Numbered from the stretch's first letter, positions 1 through 12,442 are shown. The stretch is DNA of 64,000 bases from Cyanophora paradoxa (GCA_004431415.1 QPMI01000495.1:86001-150000), one strand, 5' to 3'. Made by a program: numbers and translations. The notes: generated by a model not told the origin, from the letters alone.

Positions 1-3000
1 TGATGATGCGCTTCGCCTCGGCCTGAGAGAGCTTCCGAAGGTCGGCGTCCGTACCCGTCACCAGGGCCTGTCGGGTGAATGGGGAGGGGGCGTGAGAGGG
101 GGCGCGGGCGATGGATTCCGGTTCGCTTCTCTTTCGCCCCCACTACTGGTAAAAAGAAGACGCGCCTTGGGCTTCTCGTTCTCCTTGCCGTCCTTGGCGT
201 CTTTGGCGTCCTTGCCGTCCTTGCCCTTCTTATCGGGGGCCGCCTTCTGCGGCGCGCTGCGGCGCGCACGCGCGGGCGGCGCGTCGGCGGCGGCGGAGGA
301 GGAGGACGGAGGAAGGGAAGAGCGCGCGCACCGGATGAAGGAGACGTTGAAGCCGCGGCCGGAGGGGTCTCCGAGGCCGGTCACGGTCATCGGCACGTTT
401 TTCTGAGCGGGCGCGGATCAGGGCGGGATCGCAAACGCGGATGCAGCGGCTAGATGCTTAGAAAAGTATGCAACAGGGCACGCGCGGCTCGGCGTGGCGC
501 ACCCGCGTCGCCTCGAGGAAGTCGTGCGAGAGGACCCAGGGCGTGAGCATCATCTCCTGCAGGCGCGCGTGCGTGAGCGGAGGGCAGGCAGGCACGAAGC
601 TCTTGCTTTCTTGAGCTAAAGCGTGTTCAACGCGCGGGCCATCTACAAGCCCCTTCCTAATTCGTTTCCCCATAAAGGACCGCGCACCTGCTCGACGAAG
701 CGGATGCCGGGGCGGTACCTGTCGCCCTCCTTCTCCTCCAGCTGCGAGAGGGCCGCCGCGAGCCCCAGCGTCGAGCGGATCACGATCCCCGCCGCGTTCA
801 GCCTGTGCGACACAGAAATAAGAAGATAACAACTGTGCGGGGGACCCGATCCAACTTTGCGGGATCCTAAAATAGCGCGCTGGGCACCTGGCGACGCCGG
901 CCTGCATGCTCTCGAAGGCGGCGAGCTTCTCGGGGGTGAAGAGGCCCCGGATCTCCTCCTCCGTCCGGTACCGCCGCAGCTGCACGAAGCTGCGGGGCGG
1001 CGCCACGTCAACCGAGGAGCGCGGGGCGCAGGAGAGGAGAAGCGGGCGCACCCGTTCTCGACGATCATGTCGTGCTCCTTGGCCATGCGCCGCAGCGTCT
1101 GGTCGTTGTGCATCGGGAACTGCCCGAGAAGAACAAGTCAGCGGGCGGGCGGGTCAGGCTAGTTCGTAGCTCGCTCGCTGGGCGGGACCTGCTGGAGGAT
1201 CGTCGAGATGGGGATGCGGGAGAGGCCGTGGGAGCCGGCCGTGTAGTCCAGGCTCCCCTGCTCCAGCAGCGCCCGCATGATCCACACCTGCCCGACGCCG
1301 GTTCACAAGAGAGGAGCGAGAGGACAGGCGGAATCTCCCGGAAACACGGCCGGAGACAACCCCTAGCAACACCGAGACAACAACTTCTTTGGACGGAACA
1401 GGAGTGAGGGGGGTGGGCGCACGGCGACGCGGTCGCGGGACTCCTTGCTGGCCTCGCGCGTGTTGGGCGCCAGCACCTGGCGGAGAGGCCCGCGTCAGCC
1501 CCCGACGCAGATCGAGCTCTCGTCCCGCGGGGCATCCGAGGGCGGCACCTCGACGGAGGGCTCCTCCTGCCCAACGACGTAGATGGCGGGCATCTCCCGG
1601 ATCACGAACCCCTGCGCTCCGTTCAGAAGGGCGGCTGTGGTTCGCAAGCGAGGGGACTCGGCCGCCGTGCACGTTGCCGTCCTTCGAGCGGACGAGGAGG
1701 AAGTCGTTGTCGACCGTCGGGCGCGGGTGCCGGAACGCCGGCGCCTGCACCCCGCCGTCAGGCAGGGGCGGAAACTCTGGGCTGCGCGCGGCCCCGGGTG
1801 GACGGGGGGGCGCGCCTTGAAGAGGGTGCTCTCGGCGCAGGAGAGGGTCTCCCCCGCGTGCACGTTGGCGATGAAGGGCGGCTCCTCGCCCTCCTCCAGC
1901 ACGAAGGGCTCGCCCCCGTCGTGCGCCGGCGGCTGGTGCGGGTCCGTCCCCGACCGCTGCGCCGCGAGGTGTTGCGTTGATGAGCAATCGAGCACCGTCC
2001 TCGCCCGCTCTGCTCTTTTTCTCTCTCTGCGCGCGCGCGCACCTTGCGGTAGAGGTGGAGGAGGCGGGAGGCCATGCCGGGGTTCATGAGGAGCATCGGG
2101 TTCTCGTCCATGTACTCGAAGGCCACCAGCCTGCGCGCGGCCCCGCCCCGCGCGCGTCAGCGCGACCGCGTCGAGGGCGACAGAGGCGACGCGCGCACTT
2201 CCCGGTGCGGGCGGTGATGCCGCCCTTGCCGTGCTTCTTCTTGGACCCGTGCGCGCCGGCCTCTGCAGGCGCCGCGGCGTCGGCGCCGAGGAAGAAAAAG
2301 TTCGGACGACGTATGGAAGGAACAGGGGCGGGCCCGCCCGCGCACCGCCCTCCCGCGCGGCGCCGCTAGAGGAAGACGCGACGGGGCCGCCCGAGCCGCC
2401 GTCCGCCGAGGCGTCCGCCGCGCCGCTACCGCTGCTGCCGCCCACGGCGCTGCTCCCCGGCGTGACTGCGGGAAGCGCGCGGTGTGAGCGGAAGGCGGAG
2501 ACGCGGGGACCGAGAACGGGACGGACCGAGGGTGACCTTCTTGATCTTCCTCGGGGTGGTGGCGGGGGGTACGGGGGCGGAGGCGTCGGAGGGCCCTGCG
2601 GCCGGCTCGACGGGCGCCTCCGTGAGGCCCTCGTCACCGTCCCCCTCCGCTGCGGCGAAAACGAAATGAGGGGGGCAGAAGGGGGGCCTGAGGGGGCGGG
2701 CGCGGACTCGGGGAAGAGGGGCGCGAGGCGCCCCTGTCGGCGGATTTGTAGCTGGTGATCTTTTGGCTGCGGGGGAGCGTTCGGTGGGTGCGGGGTACGC
2801 AGAAGAAATCGATAAGCTGGCGCACGTGACGCCGGGGGGGAAGTGGCTGCGGGGGCGGTGGAGCAGGAGGAGTTCCTATGGAAGGGATCAGGACAGCAGG
2901 GGACGCGGCGTGCGGGGAAGAGGGGGGGGGGGCGGACCTGCTCGGAGAGGGCGACTTTGGTGTGCTGGAGGCGGAGGGCGGCGAGGTGGTGCTGGAGGGG

Positions 3001-6000
3001 TTTGAGCGCCATCCGCTGCCGGATCTGCGCGCGGGGTCGCTTGGACAAGAGAGATATGACGCGAGGGGCGCCAGACGGCGCACCCGGCGGATGTCCGAGT
3101 TGTAGAACTCGTCGTTGGAGATGTCGAAGCGGTCCTGGGAAAGAGGAGAGGGGGGAGAGGGGGGGGTCGATCAAATGAAGCGCGGTGGGAGAGAGCAGAG
3201 GACGGGGTAGAGGATTTCAGACCTTGGGGAGGTTGAGCTTGCGCGCAAGGGTGGCGGGGACGGGGGCGGGGGCGGGGGCGGGGGCCTCCGGGGCGGCGCC
3301 GGCCCCGCCGGCAGAGGCGTTGGCGGCGGCGGCGGCGATGGCGGCGGCGATTGCGTCAGGGGGTGGAGCTTCGAGCGTCTTGACCGTCCACTGCGGGCGG
3401 GAGCGGATCACTTCACGGTCTACGGAGACACTGACGTGGAGCGAACCTTCTGGGGTTTCTTCTGTCCGGCGGCGTCTGCGCAGGGCGACGGGGTCAGGGC
3501 TCGATTCGCACGGGCGTCGGGGCGCCGGCCTCGGGGCCGGCGCACCCTTCTCGGCCTCGCCGGGGGGCTTGGGGGGAAGGATTGGCTTCAGGTTCAGGCG
3601 CTTGTCGTTCATGTCGAGGATGATGTTCCTGGTGGGCGATCGATATCAGACGAGGCCTTGGCGCACATGGCTCAGATTTCAGGATGAGGTCAGTCTTAAG
3701 CTAACAGCGAGCAGCCCGAGCCAGCGGGCCTAGAGCGCAGCCGGGCGACGCACGCGAGCTCGGGGACGAGGGTGCGCTGCTCGTCGAGGAGGGGGATGCG
3801 GGACCAGTCGTCCGCCGCCAGGTCCCCCCGCCCGATCAGCGCGTCCATCGCCGCGAAGCGTGCCGCCCGCTTCTTCTTCTTCTCCGAGGGCGCGGCGGCC
3901 GGCTCCGCGACCGGCAGGGGCACCGCCCTCGGGTCGGGGGGCGGCTTCGGCGGGGGGTAGCCCCAGGCGTCCCGCGGCCGCCTCCGGTCCTTCTCCTCGT
4001 CCTCGAGGCCGCGGGTCGGGAGGATCTCCGCCAGGCTCGCCGGCTCCGCCTCCAACCGGGCCCGGCTGGGCCTGCAGCCCCGTCAGGTCACCGCTGAGAG
4101 GCGGGGCGGGGCGGGGCGGGCGCGCTTCTTGGGCTTCTGCTGCTGATGCGAGGGCCCCGCGGGGCTCGCGTCGGGCGCTTCGGCCCCCTCTTCCTCCTTC
4201 TCCTCCTTGTCCTCCTCCTTCTCGTTCAGCCCCGCCCGCGGCGGCGACCACACCTGCGGGCCGCTCAGCCGGATGGGACAGACAGCACGGCTCGAGAGCG
4301 CACGATGCGGTCCTCCCACGCGGTGGTGCAGAGCGGATTGTGCGCCGGCGACAGCAGCACCTGCAGCGCGCGCACCCTCAGGCGAGGCGGGGAGGGCGGG
4401 GGGAGGGGGGCCGCGGGGGCTACGAGGCACCTCGCTGTCGTCGCCCAGCATCTCGACGAGCTGCTCGGAGCCCGACCCTGACTCCTGCGGGGGGCGTCAA
4501 GGCTTCCGAAGCCGCCCTCACTGTTCCCAGACGAGGCGTCGACTGCTCCCCGGGGCCGGCCCGGCGGACCTTGAGGGGGATGCCGACGGGCCCCTTGTAC
4601 GCATCGCGGGTGCGCCGCGGCGCGTACCGCTCGTCCCGCAGGCCTGCAGGCCACCGGGGCGTCAGTCAGAAGCCCGGCGGGGAGGGGCGAGAGGTGAGAG
4701 ACGTGACGGCGCGGGGGGAGAATCTTCGCGCGTCTTATATCTATTTCGCTGATCTGTCTTAGAGGGGCGGGGGAGGGGGCGCGCCCATGCGGGCGAGGAG
4801 AGGCGTGACGGTGGCGGTCCCCGCTTCCGCCTCGCGCTCCTCCTGCGTCCTCGTGACGATCTGTCGCGCGCAGGCGGGCGAGCGGGCCGCGTCAACCGAG
4901 GAGCAATACATCGTCATGCAAATACAGGCTTCTTTCTTTCTGGAGCAACATCGACTCCGAACTATCTAATTGTAGAGTTCGCGGACCTTCATGCTGGAGA
5001 GGAACCGGTCCTCGTCGTCGTCGGACGGGCGCACCTCCGCCGCCTGCGCCGCCGCGTCTGCCGCCGCGGGATCAGAAGGATCGAAGGGGAAGAAGCGGAT
5101 GGGGCGGGTCGATCTGGGCACACCGCGGCGGGCGTCGGAGTCGGGGACGTCGAGGGGTATCTTGGGCACGAAGAGCTCGGAGAAGCGCTGCCCGCCGTGC
5201 GTTAGAGGAGAGAACGAGTGAGTGCGAGAGGCGAGATTCTGGGTCCAAGCCGCGGAGTCGCACAGAGGCCCCCATGTAGGCCAAGAGAACGTTTCTATTT
5301 GGAGTCGAGCGTCCGTCCCAGGTAGACCTATCATCCTCGCACCTGGAAGCTGTCCGTCTGGAAGCTCGTTGACTTCGGCTCGCAGACGAGCGCCGAGGCG
5401 AGCATCTGTTGAGGAGTGAATTGGGAGGGGGGGGGGGGGGGGGAGGGAGGGGGGGGGAAGGGGACGAGGGGAGGGCGGATTGGAGGGGGAGCAGCGGGTG
5501 CGGGGAAAGAGGGGGACGGGGGAAAGGGGCGTGGAAAGAGGATACGCACCCGCTCCTGCTCCTCCTCGTCCAGCTCCTCCTCCTCCTCCTCCTCTTCCCC
5601 TTCCTCCCCTTCCTCGCCCTCCTCGGCACCCGCCTCCGCTGCCTCCTCCGCCTCCGGGGCCTTCGCGGCGGGGGTCTTCGGCAGACGCGGCGAGTCTGCG
5701 GCGCGCGCGTCGTCGTCGTCGTCGGCGGCGGCGGCACCGGAGAAGCGCGCCGGGAGAGGCGCGTACCCTCCATGACCTCGTCGAACTGGTCCGGAAGGAA
5801 GCTGAAGACGGGCCGGGCCGCAGGCTTGGGCGCCTCCGCGGGGGGTGGGCTCGGCTTCGGCGGGGAGGGTGGCTTCTCGGGCTCCGGCGGCTGGACCAAA
5901 GCTGGAGGAAAAGAGCGTTAGCTAACAGAGGTAGAGCACTCGCACAGGGAGGGGCCCAGCCCCGGGAGCGAACCGACGTCGGGGGATGCGGGTACGGTGT

Positions 6001-6935
6001 ACATGTCGACGTCAGCGGCTCCGAAGGCGTCCGCGGGCTCAGGTGCGGAAGTTGCGGGGGGGGAGGTGGGGAAGGAGGCTCCGGGGGTGGTGGCGGGAGG
6101 CGTTTGGCTTCCGGGGAAAGCCTCAGTGTGCGGGGGGGAAGGAGGCGAGGCCTGGGACAGGGGGAAGGCGGAGGAGGGGGCGGGGGCCGGCTTTGGAGGT
6201 TCTTCGTCGAAGTCTTCGAACTGATCGGGAAGGAAAGAAGCAACAGAGCCCCGCGGGAGCTCGGCAGGCGGGGCGCTCCCCGCCGGTGCGGGCGCCGGCG
6301 CGGGAGCAGCCTGCGCAGCCTCCGGCTCCTCCTCGTCCTCGTCGAAATCCTCGTCGCCCCCGTGCTGCTGCTGACTGGACATCTGAGAGGACATGCTGAC
6401 CACTATGGAGAAGTTGTCGCCGCCCTGGCTGCTCTCAGCGCCCGACACGGGCGCGGGGCCCTCCTCGTCCTCGATCGCCTCGTCGAAGTCCTCGTAGTCC
6501 ACAGCATCCGGGCGCTTCTGCGAGTAATCTGCGGCAAGCGCGGCGCTCCCGTCGGCGCTCGCCCTACGCGGGGCTGTTCGGCGAGCGCAGCGCACCGGTC
6601 TCGTCGGCGGCTTCGGCCGCCTTGGCGCCCTTGCCGAGCGCCCCCAGCTCTCCGCGCAGAAGCCCGGAAAGCCCCGAGATAGAGCTCGTTAGGATCTCGT
6701 TCGTCTCCTGCGGCAAGCGTGAGGGCCGTAGCTAAGGTTCGATGCGAACGCGCACGTCGTCGAAGTCGCCCTCCAGCTGCCCGGAGTCGTCCACGTTGCC
6801 GAACATGAAGGATCCGAGCAGCGTATCCTTCTCCTCCTCATCGCCGTCGCGCTCTTCCTCCTCCTCGCCGTCGTCCGCCTGCTCATCATCGCTCTCATCC
6901 TGCTCCTTCGCTGGGGATTCAGGCTCCGGATCCAT
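1..6935 (-). CDS. TAF1: TFIID subunit 1 (TAF1), N-terminal and DUF3591 part; incomplete at the left edge
   Basis: TAF1 is the scaffold of general transcription factor TFIID in the nucleus. The ATG at 6935 opens an acidic exon with LLGSFMFGNVDDSGQLEGD, the TAF1 amino-terminal motif that contacts TBP. DAVDYEDFDEAIEDEE (about 6.5 kb) is the next conserved block. Long Pro/Glu-rich exons follow, then RFSELFVPKIPLDVP (5.2 kb), NDKRLNLKPILPPK (3.6 kb), FDISNDEFYNSD (3.1 kb), RTEEEIRGLFTPEKLAAFESM (about 0.95 kb; DUF3591) and, at the edge, TGTDADLRKLSQAEAKRII, which matches the TAF1 region before the zinc knuckle and bromodomains. The C-terminus lies outside the window. At least a dozen short introns, mostly gtgcg...cag, split the gene. 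FLPDQFE/DE is repeated in the acidic region. Identity is secure; exact exon borders between 1.1 and 2.8 kb are not. Confidence 0.9.
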
Positions 6936-7387
6936 GTGTGGCGCTTCTCTCGCGCGCGCCTCGCACGCGCCGCGGGCTCCGCTGCTCCGCTACCGACCCA
7001 GCCCACCGCCCGGCCGGCCGCGAAGCGCCCGCGAGCGCCTCCGATGCAATGCAGCCAATGAGAGCGTACGAGCTCGAGCGTGCGATGGGTGCGGTCTCCG
7101 GGCTGCGACTTGCTAGACAACCCGAGGGTGGGGACCGGATTCGAGACGGGTACGGTCAGTTCAGGCCTCGAAAAAAGGTGTGCGCGCCGCTGCAGCCCGC
7201 CCTGTGCGCGAGAAGGCCCAGGGGGTTGCGGCTCGAATCGAAAGAGTCCTAGACCACCCCACCTCGTACCTCCCCGCGCCGTCCTGTCACGTTCTTGATG
7301 TGACGATTCCTAGTCGTTTTAGGTGCGCCTCGCTGTTTCGGGCCTGACCCGTCTCTTCTCGCAGGTCGTTCGCCAAAGTTCGCCAAA
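6936..7387. promoter_or_regulatory. Divergent spacer between TAF1 and the dehydrogenase gene
   Basis: These 452 bases separate two divergent start codons, so both promoters must lie here or in the first introns. The sequence is GC-rich with no clear TATA box. No ORF or RNA gene could be supported. Confidence 0.4.
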
Positions 7388-9008
7388 ATGTTCAAGGGCA
7401 GCGTCGCTCGCGTTTCCAATGTCGCCGGCCGGCGTAACCTCAACACCGGCATCATCGGTGCCGGCCGTATTGGCCGCGTTCACGCGAACACCCTCATGGG
7501 CATCTCGGACGTGAAGACCGTGATGGTTTCCGACATCGTCGAGGCTGCGGCGAAGAAGGTGCCCAGTTGGCGGAGGTCGGGTGTTATTGGACTGGCTCTG
7601 ATGGGTCATTCCAGGCCGCGGCGGACTACAACATCGCCAAGGCGACCACCAACTGGATGGACATCATAAAGAACCCCGAGATTCAGGCTGTCTGGATCTG
7701 CTCGCCCTCTGACCAGCACACCGAGGTCGCTGCGCGCGTGGCTGCGCGCGGGCGTACGTCTAGCCGTCCTGGCTCATCCGAGTCCGCGCGGCGCAGCAAA
7801 TCATCGCCGCCGCCAAGGCCGGCAAGCACATCTTCTGCGAGAAGCCCGTCGCCACCGACCTGAAGGGTGTCGATGAGGCCCTCAAGGTCGTGAAGGAGTG
7901 CGGCGTCGAGCTGTTCCTCGCCTTCCAGCGCCGGTTCGCTGTGATTCGTATTTTCGTTTCTGACGCTCTTGGCGTGAATCTGAATCTGAACGTCCTCGCA
8001 GCTTCGACCCCAACTTCCAGCGCGTGAAGAACGCGATTACCACGGGCGAGATCGGCCAGCCGATCTCTGTGCGTTCTTATATGCGCACGCGTTCCGTTCC
8101 GTTATCTGACGATACGCGCAGGTCCGCCTCACCTCGCGCGACCCGGCCCCGCCCCCGGTCGAGTACACCAAGCAGTCCGGTGGCATCTTCAAGGACATGC
8201 AGATCCACGACCTCGATATGGCCCGGTGCGCATGCCCTAGCTATTCCCGCTTATTTTCACGCCTGACATACTCGGTACAGTTTCCTGATGGGCTGCGAGC
8301 CGACTGAGATTCTTGCCATCGGCAAGAAGATTGTCGACCCGCGCATCTGGAACCTCGATGCGCCCCTGTCGTTCGACACGGCGCTCACCCTCGTGAACTT
8401 CGAGAACGGCGCGACCGTCACCATCGACAACTGCCGCAAGGCCGGTGCGCCGGCGCGCGCGTGCGCGGATCGCGGACCGCTCGCCCACGCCGCGCGCAGT
8501 CTACGGCTACGACCAGCGCGCGGAGGTGTTCGGCACCAAGGGATGCGTCATCACCGACAACCTGTACCCCAACGCCGCCTCGTCGTGGCTGGAGGACAAG
8601 ATCAAGCGCGACCTGCCCCTGAACTTCTTCATGGAGCGGTGCGGCGGCTCTCGCGTGCCGCTCTCTTCTTTCCTGTCTGACTTCCGATTTGATGACCTTC
8701 ACACAGGTACACCGACGCTTACCGCAACGAGACCATCGCCTTCGTCGAGGCCGTCAAGGCCAAGAAGCCGATGCCCTGCTCTGGGTGCGTCCCTTTCCGA
8801 ACACGGCCGGCCTGCTCTTTTGTGTACTCTTTTCTTACGCACGGCCTGCAGCCACGATGGCCGGCAAGCGCTCGTCATGGCCATGGCCGCTGCCAAGTCC
8901 GCGAAGGAGGGCCGCTTCGTCAAGATCTCCGAGATCGGTGCGCAGCTCCGTATTTCGAAAAGCATTCTTCCAAGCTTCCCGACACTCGCGCGTCTCGCAG
9001 GCTACTAA
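7388..9008 (+). CDS. Gfo/Idh/MocA oxidoreductase, inositol 2-dehydrogenase-like
   Basis: An NAD(P)-dependent sugar or polyol dehydrogenase of about 345 residues. The N-terminal Rossmann fold shows [28 protein letters not shown] is followed by [12 protein letters not shown], which carries the catalytic Lys of the EKP motif. [12 protein letters not shown] and [17 protein letters not shown] carry the acid/His pair of the inositol dehydrogenase group. The ATG at 7388 begins [16 protein letters not shown], a short basic leader that could be organellar. About nine introns of 45-65 bases interrupt the gene; most donors read GTGCG. The last exon encodes only the final residues GY and the stop (9001-9008). 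Myo-inositol is the likeliest substrate by family resemblance, but related sugars cannot be excluded. It is divergent from TAF1. Confidence 0.85.
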
Positions 9009-9384
9009 GCGGGCTCGCTTCAAATTTTGTGTCTGGAGGCTGACGAGTGACGGTCCAGCCTTCAGTGCCTCTTTTGTCCTGACAGGTTGTTAAGTAACTA
9101 GGCTTCTTTTCCTGAGCCGGCCGGGGCTGAGCTGAGTCAGCGCCACTGGGTACTGGTTGCACCTGGGCTGGCCGGAGAGCTCGAGGGCTCTAGCTCCAAT
9201 TGCAAGGCTCGGTCAGAGCTTCGCAAATCGATTGTCGAGCTTGGAACATAAAGCGGCTCGCATGCATTAATTTTCAACGATCACAAGATCAATTAACGGC
9301 GCGGCCGGCGGGGCCGGGCGCTGTTCGTCGACGTCGACGTCGACGTTCTGGCGAAGTCAGGGAGAAAGTTGTACCCGTCCAGCG

Positions 9385-9847
9385 ATGGTGCGGTCTCGTG
9401 TGCCGCTTCCTGGCCTGTGCTAACGCGCGGCAGGCGTCTAAACCGGTCCCGTTCAACCCGCGGGTGTTCCGCCTGTACCGCGACTCCCTCAGGCAGCTCC
9501 TCAACTGGTGCGCCGGCCCTCGTCTGTCTGCCAGCGCCCGGCGAGCGGCGGCTCGCAGGACTGTCGATCGGGAGCTGTTTTTTGAGGAGGCGGCGAAGGT
9601 CCGGTCGATGTTTGAGAAGAACCGGCACTTGCGCGGCGCGGCGATTGAGCAAGCACTGCGCATGGGCGAGGAGAAGCTCGACACCAAGCGGCATCCTGAC
9701 CCCTATATTTGTAAGCTATCAAACTAACGGCAGATGCGGCTGCGCGGCTGACCCCCGCGGGCCACAGATCCTCTCTCGCCCGGCGGGTCGTCTTTCATGC
9801 GCTACCCGCTCTACCACGAGGATGTCCTGCATCCGGAGCACCACTAG
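9385..9847 (+). CDS. NDUFB9: NADH dehydrogenase (complex I) B22/NDUFB9 subunit, LYR protein
   Basis: An accessory subunit of mitochondrial complex I, about 102 residues. VFRLYRDSLRQLLNW carries the LYR motif. HPDPYI and then PGGSSFMRYP match the conserved end of plant and animal B22 subunits. Exon 1 is only the ATG (9385-9387): a 46-base intron with a gtgcgg donor (9388-9433) follows at once and joins to GCG TCT AAA, giving MASKPVPFNP. A second intron (9508-9558) falls inside the Trp codon of LLNW, and splicing it restores alignment to the plant protein. A third intron follows the PYI codons. The neighbouring dehydrogenase lies in the same direction 376 bases upstream. Confidence 0.88.
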
Positions 9848-10326
9848 ATTGCATTACCTCAGCTATGACATGAGCTGTGTGGCCGTGTCTCGTGTCTCTT
9901 GTAAATTAGCATAACAACCTTGAATTGCAAGCCAGCCGGATGTTTACCGTCCTCATTTACGCGCGCATCGTCGACCGGTGCACGATGCAACACACTTCGG
10001 GACCCCCCTTCCAGACAGCTAGCTCGCTTCTTCCCCATTTGTCCAACCCCGTCCAATTGCAACCGAAATTGAACTCAAAATCGAAGTTCAACCCCGGCCA
10101 GCTGAAACTCGTGTGTGGAATGAGATTTGCAAATGACTTCATTTTACGTTAACTTATATTCCAACTGGACTCCACCGGCACCGTACGTCGCATCACACTG
10201 TGACAACACGAATCAAAGAGTGATCACAGGCAGATTTACTTATCATGCGCATGCATATGCATGGTCTGAGCTCGAGTACTACTCGGCGTAAGTACACGTA
10301 TATGTAAGCGTTGACGTTGACAGGCG
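9848..10326. other. Intergenic, no gene seen
   Basis: Spacer between two convergent genes (NDUFB9 and the carrier fragment). It is comparatively A+T-rich with short palindromes such as GCATGCATATGCATG near 10250. No ORF with family resemblance was found. Confidence 0.5.
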
Positions 10327-10660
10327 CTACCAGCCCCGGGCCTTCAACGCCTTGGCGATCTCCTCGTTCAGGATCTGCGGGGTGGAGGGGCCGATCAGAA
10401 GGGGCGGAGGCGCTGGGGCGGCGCGGCACGGGGGCGCACGAGCTGGAGCATGACGACCGGCGCGATGCGCATGTAGAAGGTGCCGAAGCCCTGCGCGGCG
10501 GTCGGCTCTGCGCGGGGGGCGACAGGGGGAACGCGGAGCGCACCTTGTAGAACGCCTGGGCTTCATTCTGGTTGCGATTGACTTCCGCTCTGGTTCGACT
10601 CCCGGGAGTGTCTCTTACCTGCTCCCTCTCGATTTCCGGTGCGTTAGCGCCGCCAGTAGC
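10327..10660 (-). pseudogene. C-terminal fragment of a mitochondrial carrier (2-oxoglutarate/malate-carrier-like)
   Basis: Splicing three short minus-strand exons gives EIEREQ, NEAQAFYK, GFGTFYMRIAPVVMLQL and ILNEEIAKALKARGW, then a stop at 10327-10329. FYKGF...YMRIAP.VM closely follows the last transmembrane helix of mitochondrial carriers, especially plant and protist oxoglutarate/malate (DTC) carriers. A full carrier has about 300 residues and three repeats; only about 45-50 residues are present. The eIF3m gene begins on the other strand at 10739, leaving no room for the rest. I see no in-frame ATG. It is either a truncated relic or the end of a gene with distant 5' exons. Intron donors (gtgcgc, gtaag) look intact. 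Confidence 0.6.
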
Positions 10661-10738
10661 TAGATTTGGTGTGCTCGCCGAGTGCGCGTGCTGACGAAGC
10701 GCCGCAATCGCCGACAGCCGAGAGCAGACACGATCGCC

Positions 10739-12275
10739 ATGGGCGCGTCCATCCTCACAGGTGCGACGCTAACGCACGCCGCGCCGCATCGCTCGACGTC
10801 GCTCCGGACGCGACGGCCACCCGCAGAGACCGGCGAGGAGGAATCATTCGTCCTGCTCGCTCGGCATATCGACAAGGTCCGCGGCGGGAAGGATGCCATC
10901 GGCGACAACGCAGAGTCCTGGGTCTCCGCGGGTAGCTTCGATCGCCTCGCGGCTAGCATCGTCCCCGCGTTCGAGGGGCTCTTTGCGCAAGGCGCCGACA
11001 AGGGTCCGCAGCGCCCGCTCTCCTCGTAGCCAGGCACTGACGCGTTGCTGCTTGCGCAGACATTGAGGGCTGGTTCAATGTGTTTTGCGCTTTGATCCAA
11101 CGGCTCGAGAGCGAGCAGCAGGCGAAGACCATCGTTGATTTTGCCAGGGCCATCGCGAGCAGCTCGAACCACGCTCCCCTGCGTATCCGCATGTGCGCTT
11201 GGGCGCGATTGACCGTCCACATAGCGCGGCTTCTGACAACGAGCGCTTTTCGCCGCACGCAGGCTCGTTGGGCTCTTCAACCGGCTCACCGAGGCCGCCG
11301 CGCGGCATGCAGCTTTCAAGCAGCTGCTCTCTTTCGCAGTGTCATCGAAGTACACCGAGGTTGTTGTTCCGTACGCGCGGGATGCAGACAACTGGGTCTC
11401 CGAGTGGCAGCTGCCCCTGGATCAGACTCGGGAGCTGTACATTCTGGCCGCGAACGTCCTGAAGGAGGCCGACCGCGGGTGAGCTCCGCTCTCGAACCGA
11501 AATCGATTCCTGAGTTTCATCCCCCCGCCAGGGCTGACTCCTTGAGATTCCTGCTGAAGTATCTCGGCACGTTCGAGAGCTCGACCGCGGCGGATATCGC
11601 GACGGCCAAGCCCCACGCTGCACGGGCGGCGGTTGAGGCAGTCCGTCTTCCGGATACCTACCAGCTTGAGAGTGTCTTCGACTTGCCGGCTGTTCGGCAG
11701 CTTGAGAAGGACGCCACCTTCGCGCGCGAGTACCAGCTCCTCAAGATTTTCGCCCAGGACAAGCTTGCTGATTTCATTTCTTTCTACAAGAAGGAGCAGG
11801 CCTTCGCGTCGGGTGCCGGTGCGCTGTTTGCAATTCTCTTCACATGGTCAGCCTTGATGAGAGAAGCAGGCATCACCCTGGAGGACGGGATGAAGAAGAT
11901 GCGGCTGTTGACGCTCTGCTCGCTAGCATTGGAGAAGTCCGAGATCCCGTACAGCACCGTAGCTACGGCACTTCAGATTGAGGAGTCGGAGGTGGAGGCT
12001 TTTGTCATCCGGGCAATATCAGCTAAGCTTTTGGAGGCGAAAATGGATCAAGTGCGCCGCACAATCATCGCCGGGTGCGGATTTCTTCCTGGTTCGAACT
12101 AAAACGGTTCTGACCACGGCATTGTCCCAGGCGTTGTTCTATTCGTGTCTTCTCGATGGCACAATGGAAGGAGCTGCGGGGCACCCTCAGCCAGATGAGG
12201 GAAAACATTCAGGCAACAGCTGGCCTCCTTCAGAAGGTCCTTGAGGACCCCGCTTCTGTTGTTGCTGCGTCCTAG
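10739..12275 (+). CDS. EIF3M: Translation initiation factor eIF3 subunit M (PCI domain)
   Basis: A subunit of the cytosolic eIF3 complex that promotes mRNA recruitment to the 40S ribosome. The ATG at 10739 is the first in-frame start. Exons give FVLLARHIDKVRG, then a helical repeat region (LRIR...LVGLFNRLTEAAARH, ADNWVSEWQLPLDQTRELY), then the PCI core: LLKIFAQDKLADFISFYKK, GMKKMRLLTLCSLA and EVEAFVIRAISAKLLEAKMD. The last exon joins at 12111-12132 to give IIAGRCSIRVFSMAQWKEL, which lines up residue for residue with the human protein around QW. It ends DPASVVAAS. About seven introns. N-terminal splicing just after MGASILT is uncertain. Confidence 0.9.
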
Positions 12276-12442
12276 ATTTTTCTACTGCGCAATATACTGC
12301 TTTTAACATTTTTAACATTTGGACACGAACTACAAGGACAAGCTCTAAAACGCACTGTGGCGTGCGCAAAACTTTGAAACGCATCTCGATCGCGAGCTCG
12401 AGCTTAGCAAGGGGGAACCGCGATCGCTTGGTCGGACTTCCA

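Noticed and set aside
10575..10615. GGTTCGACTCCCGGGAG, another T-arm look-alike
   Set aside because: It lies inside an intron of the carrier fragment, and no 5' acceptor strand pairs with it.
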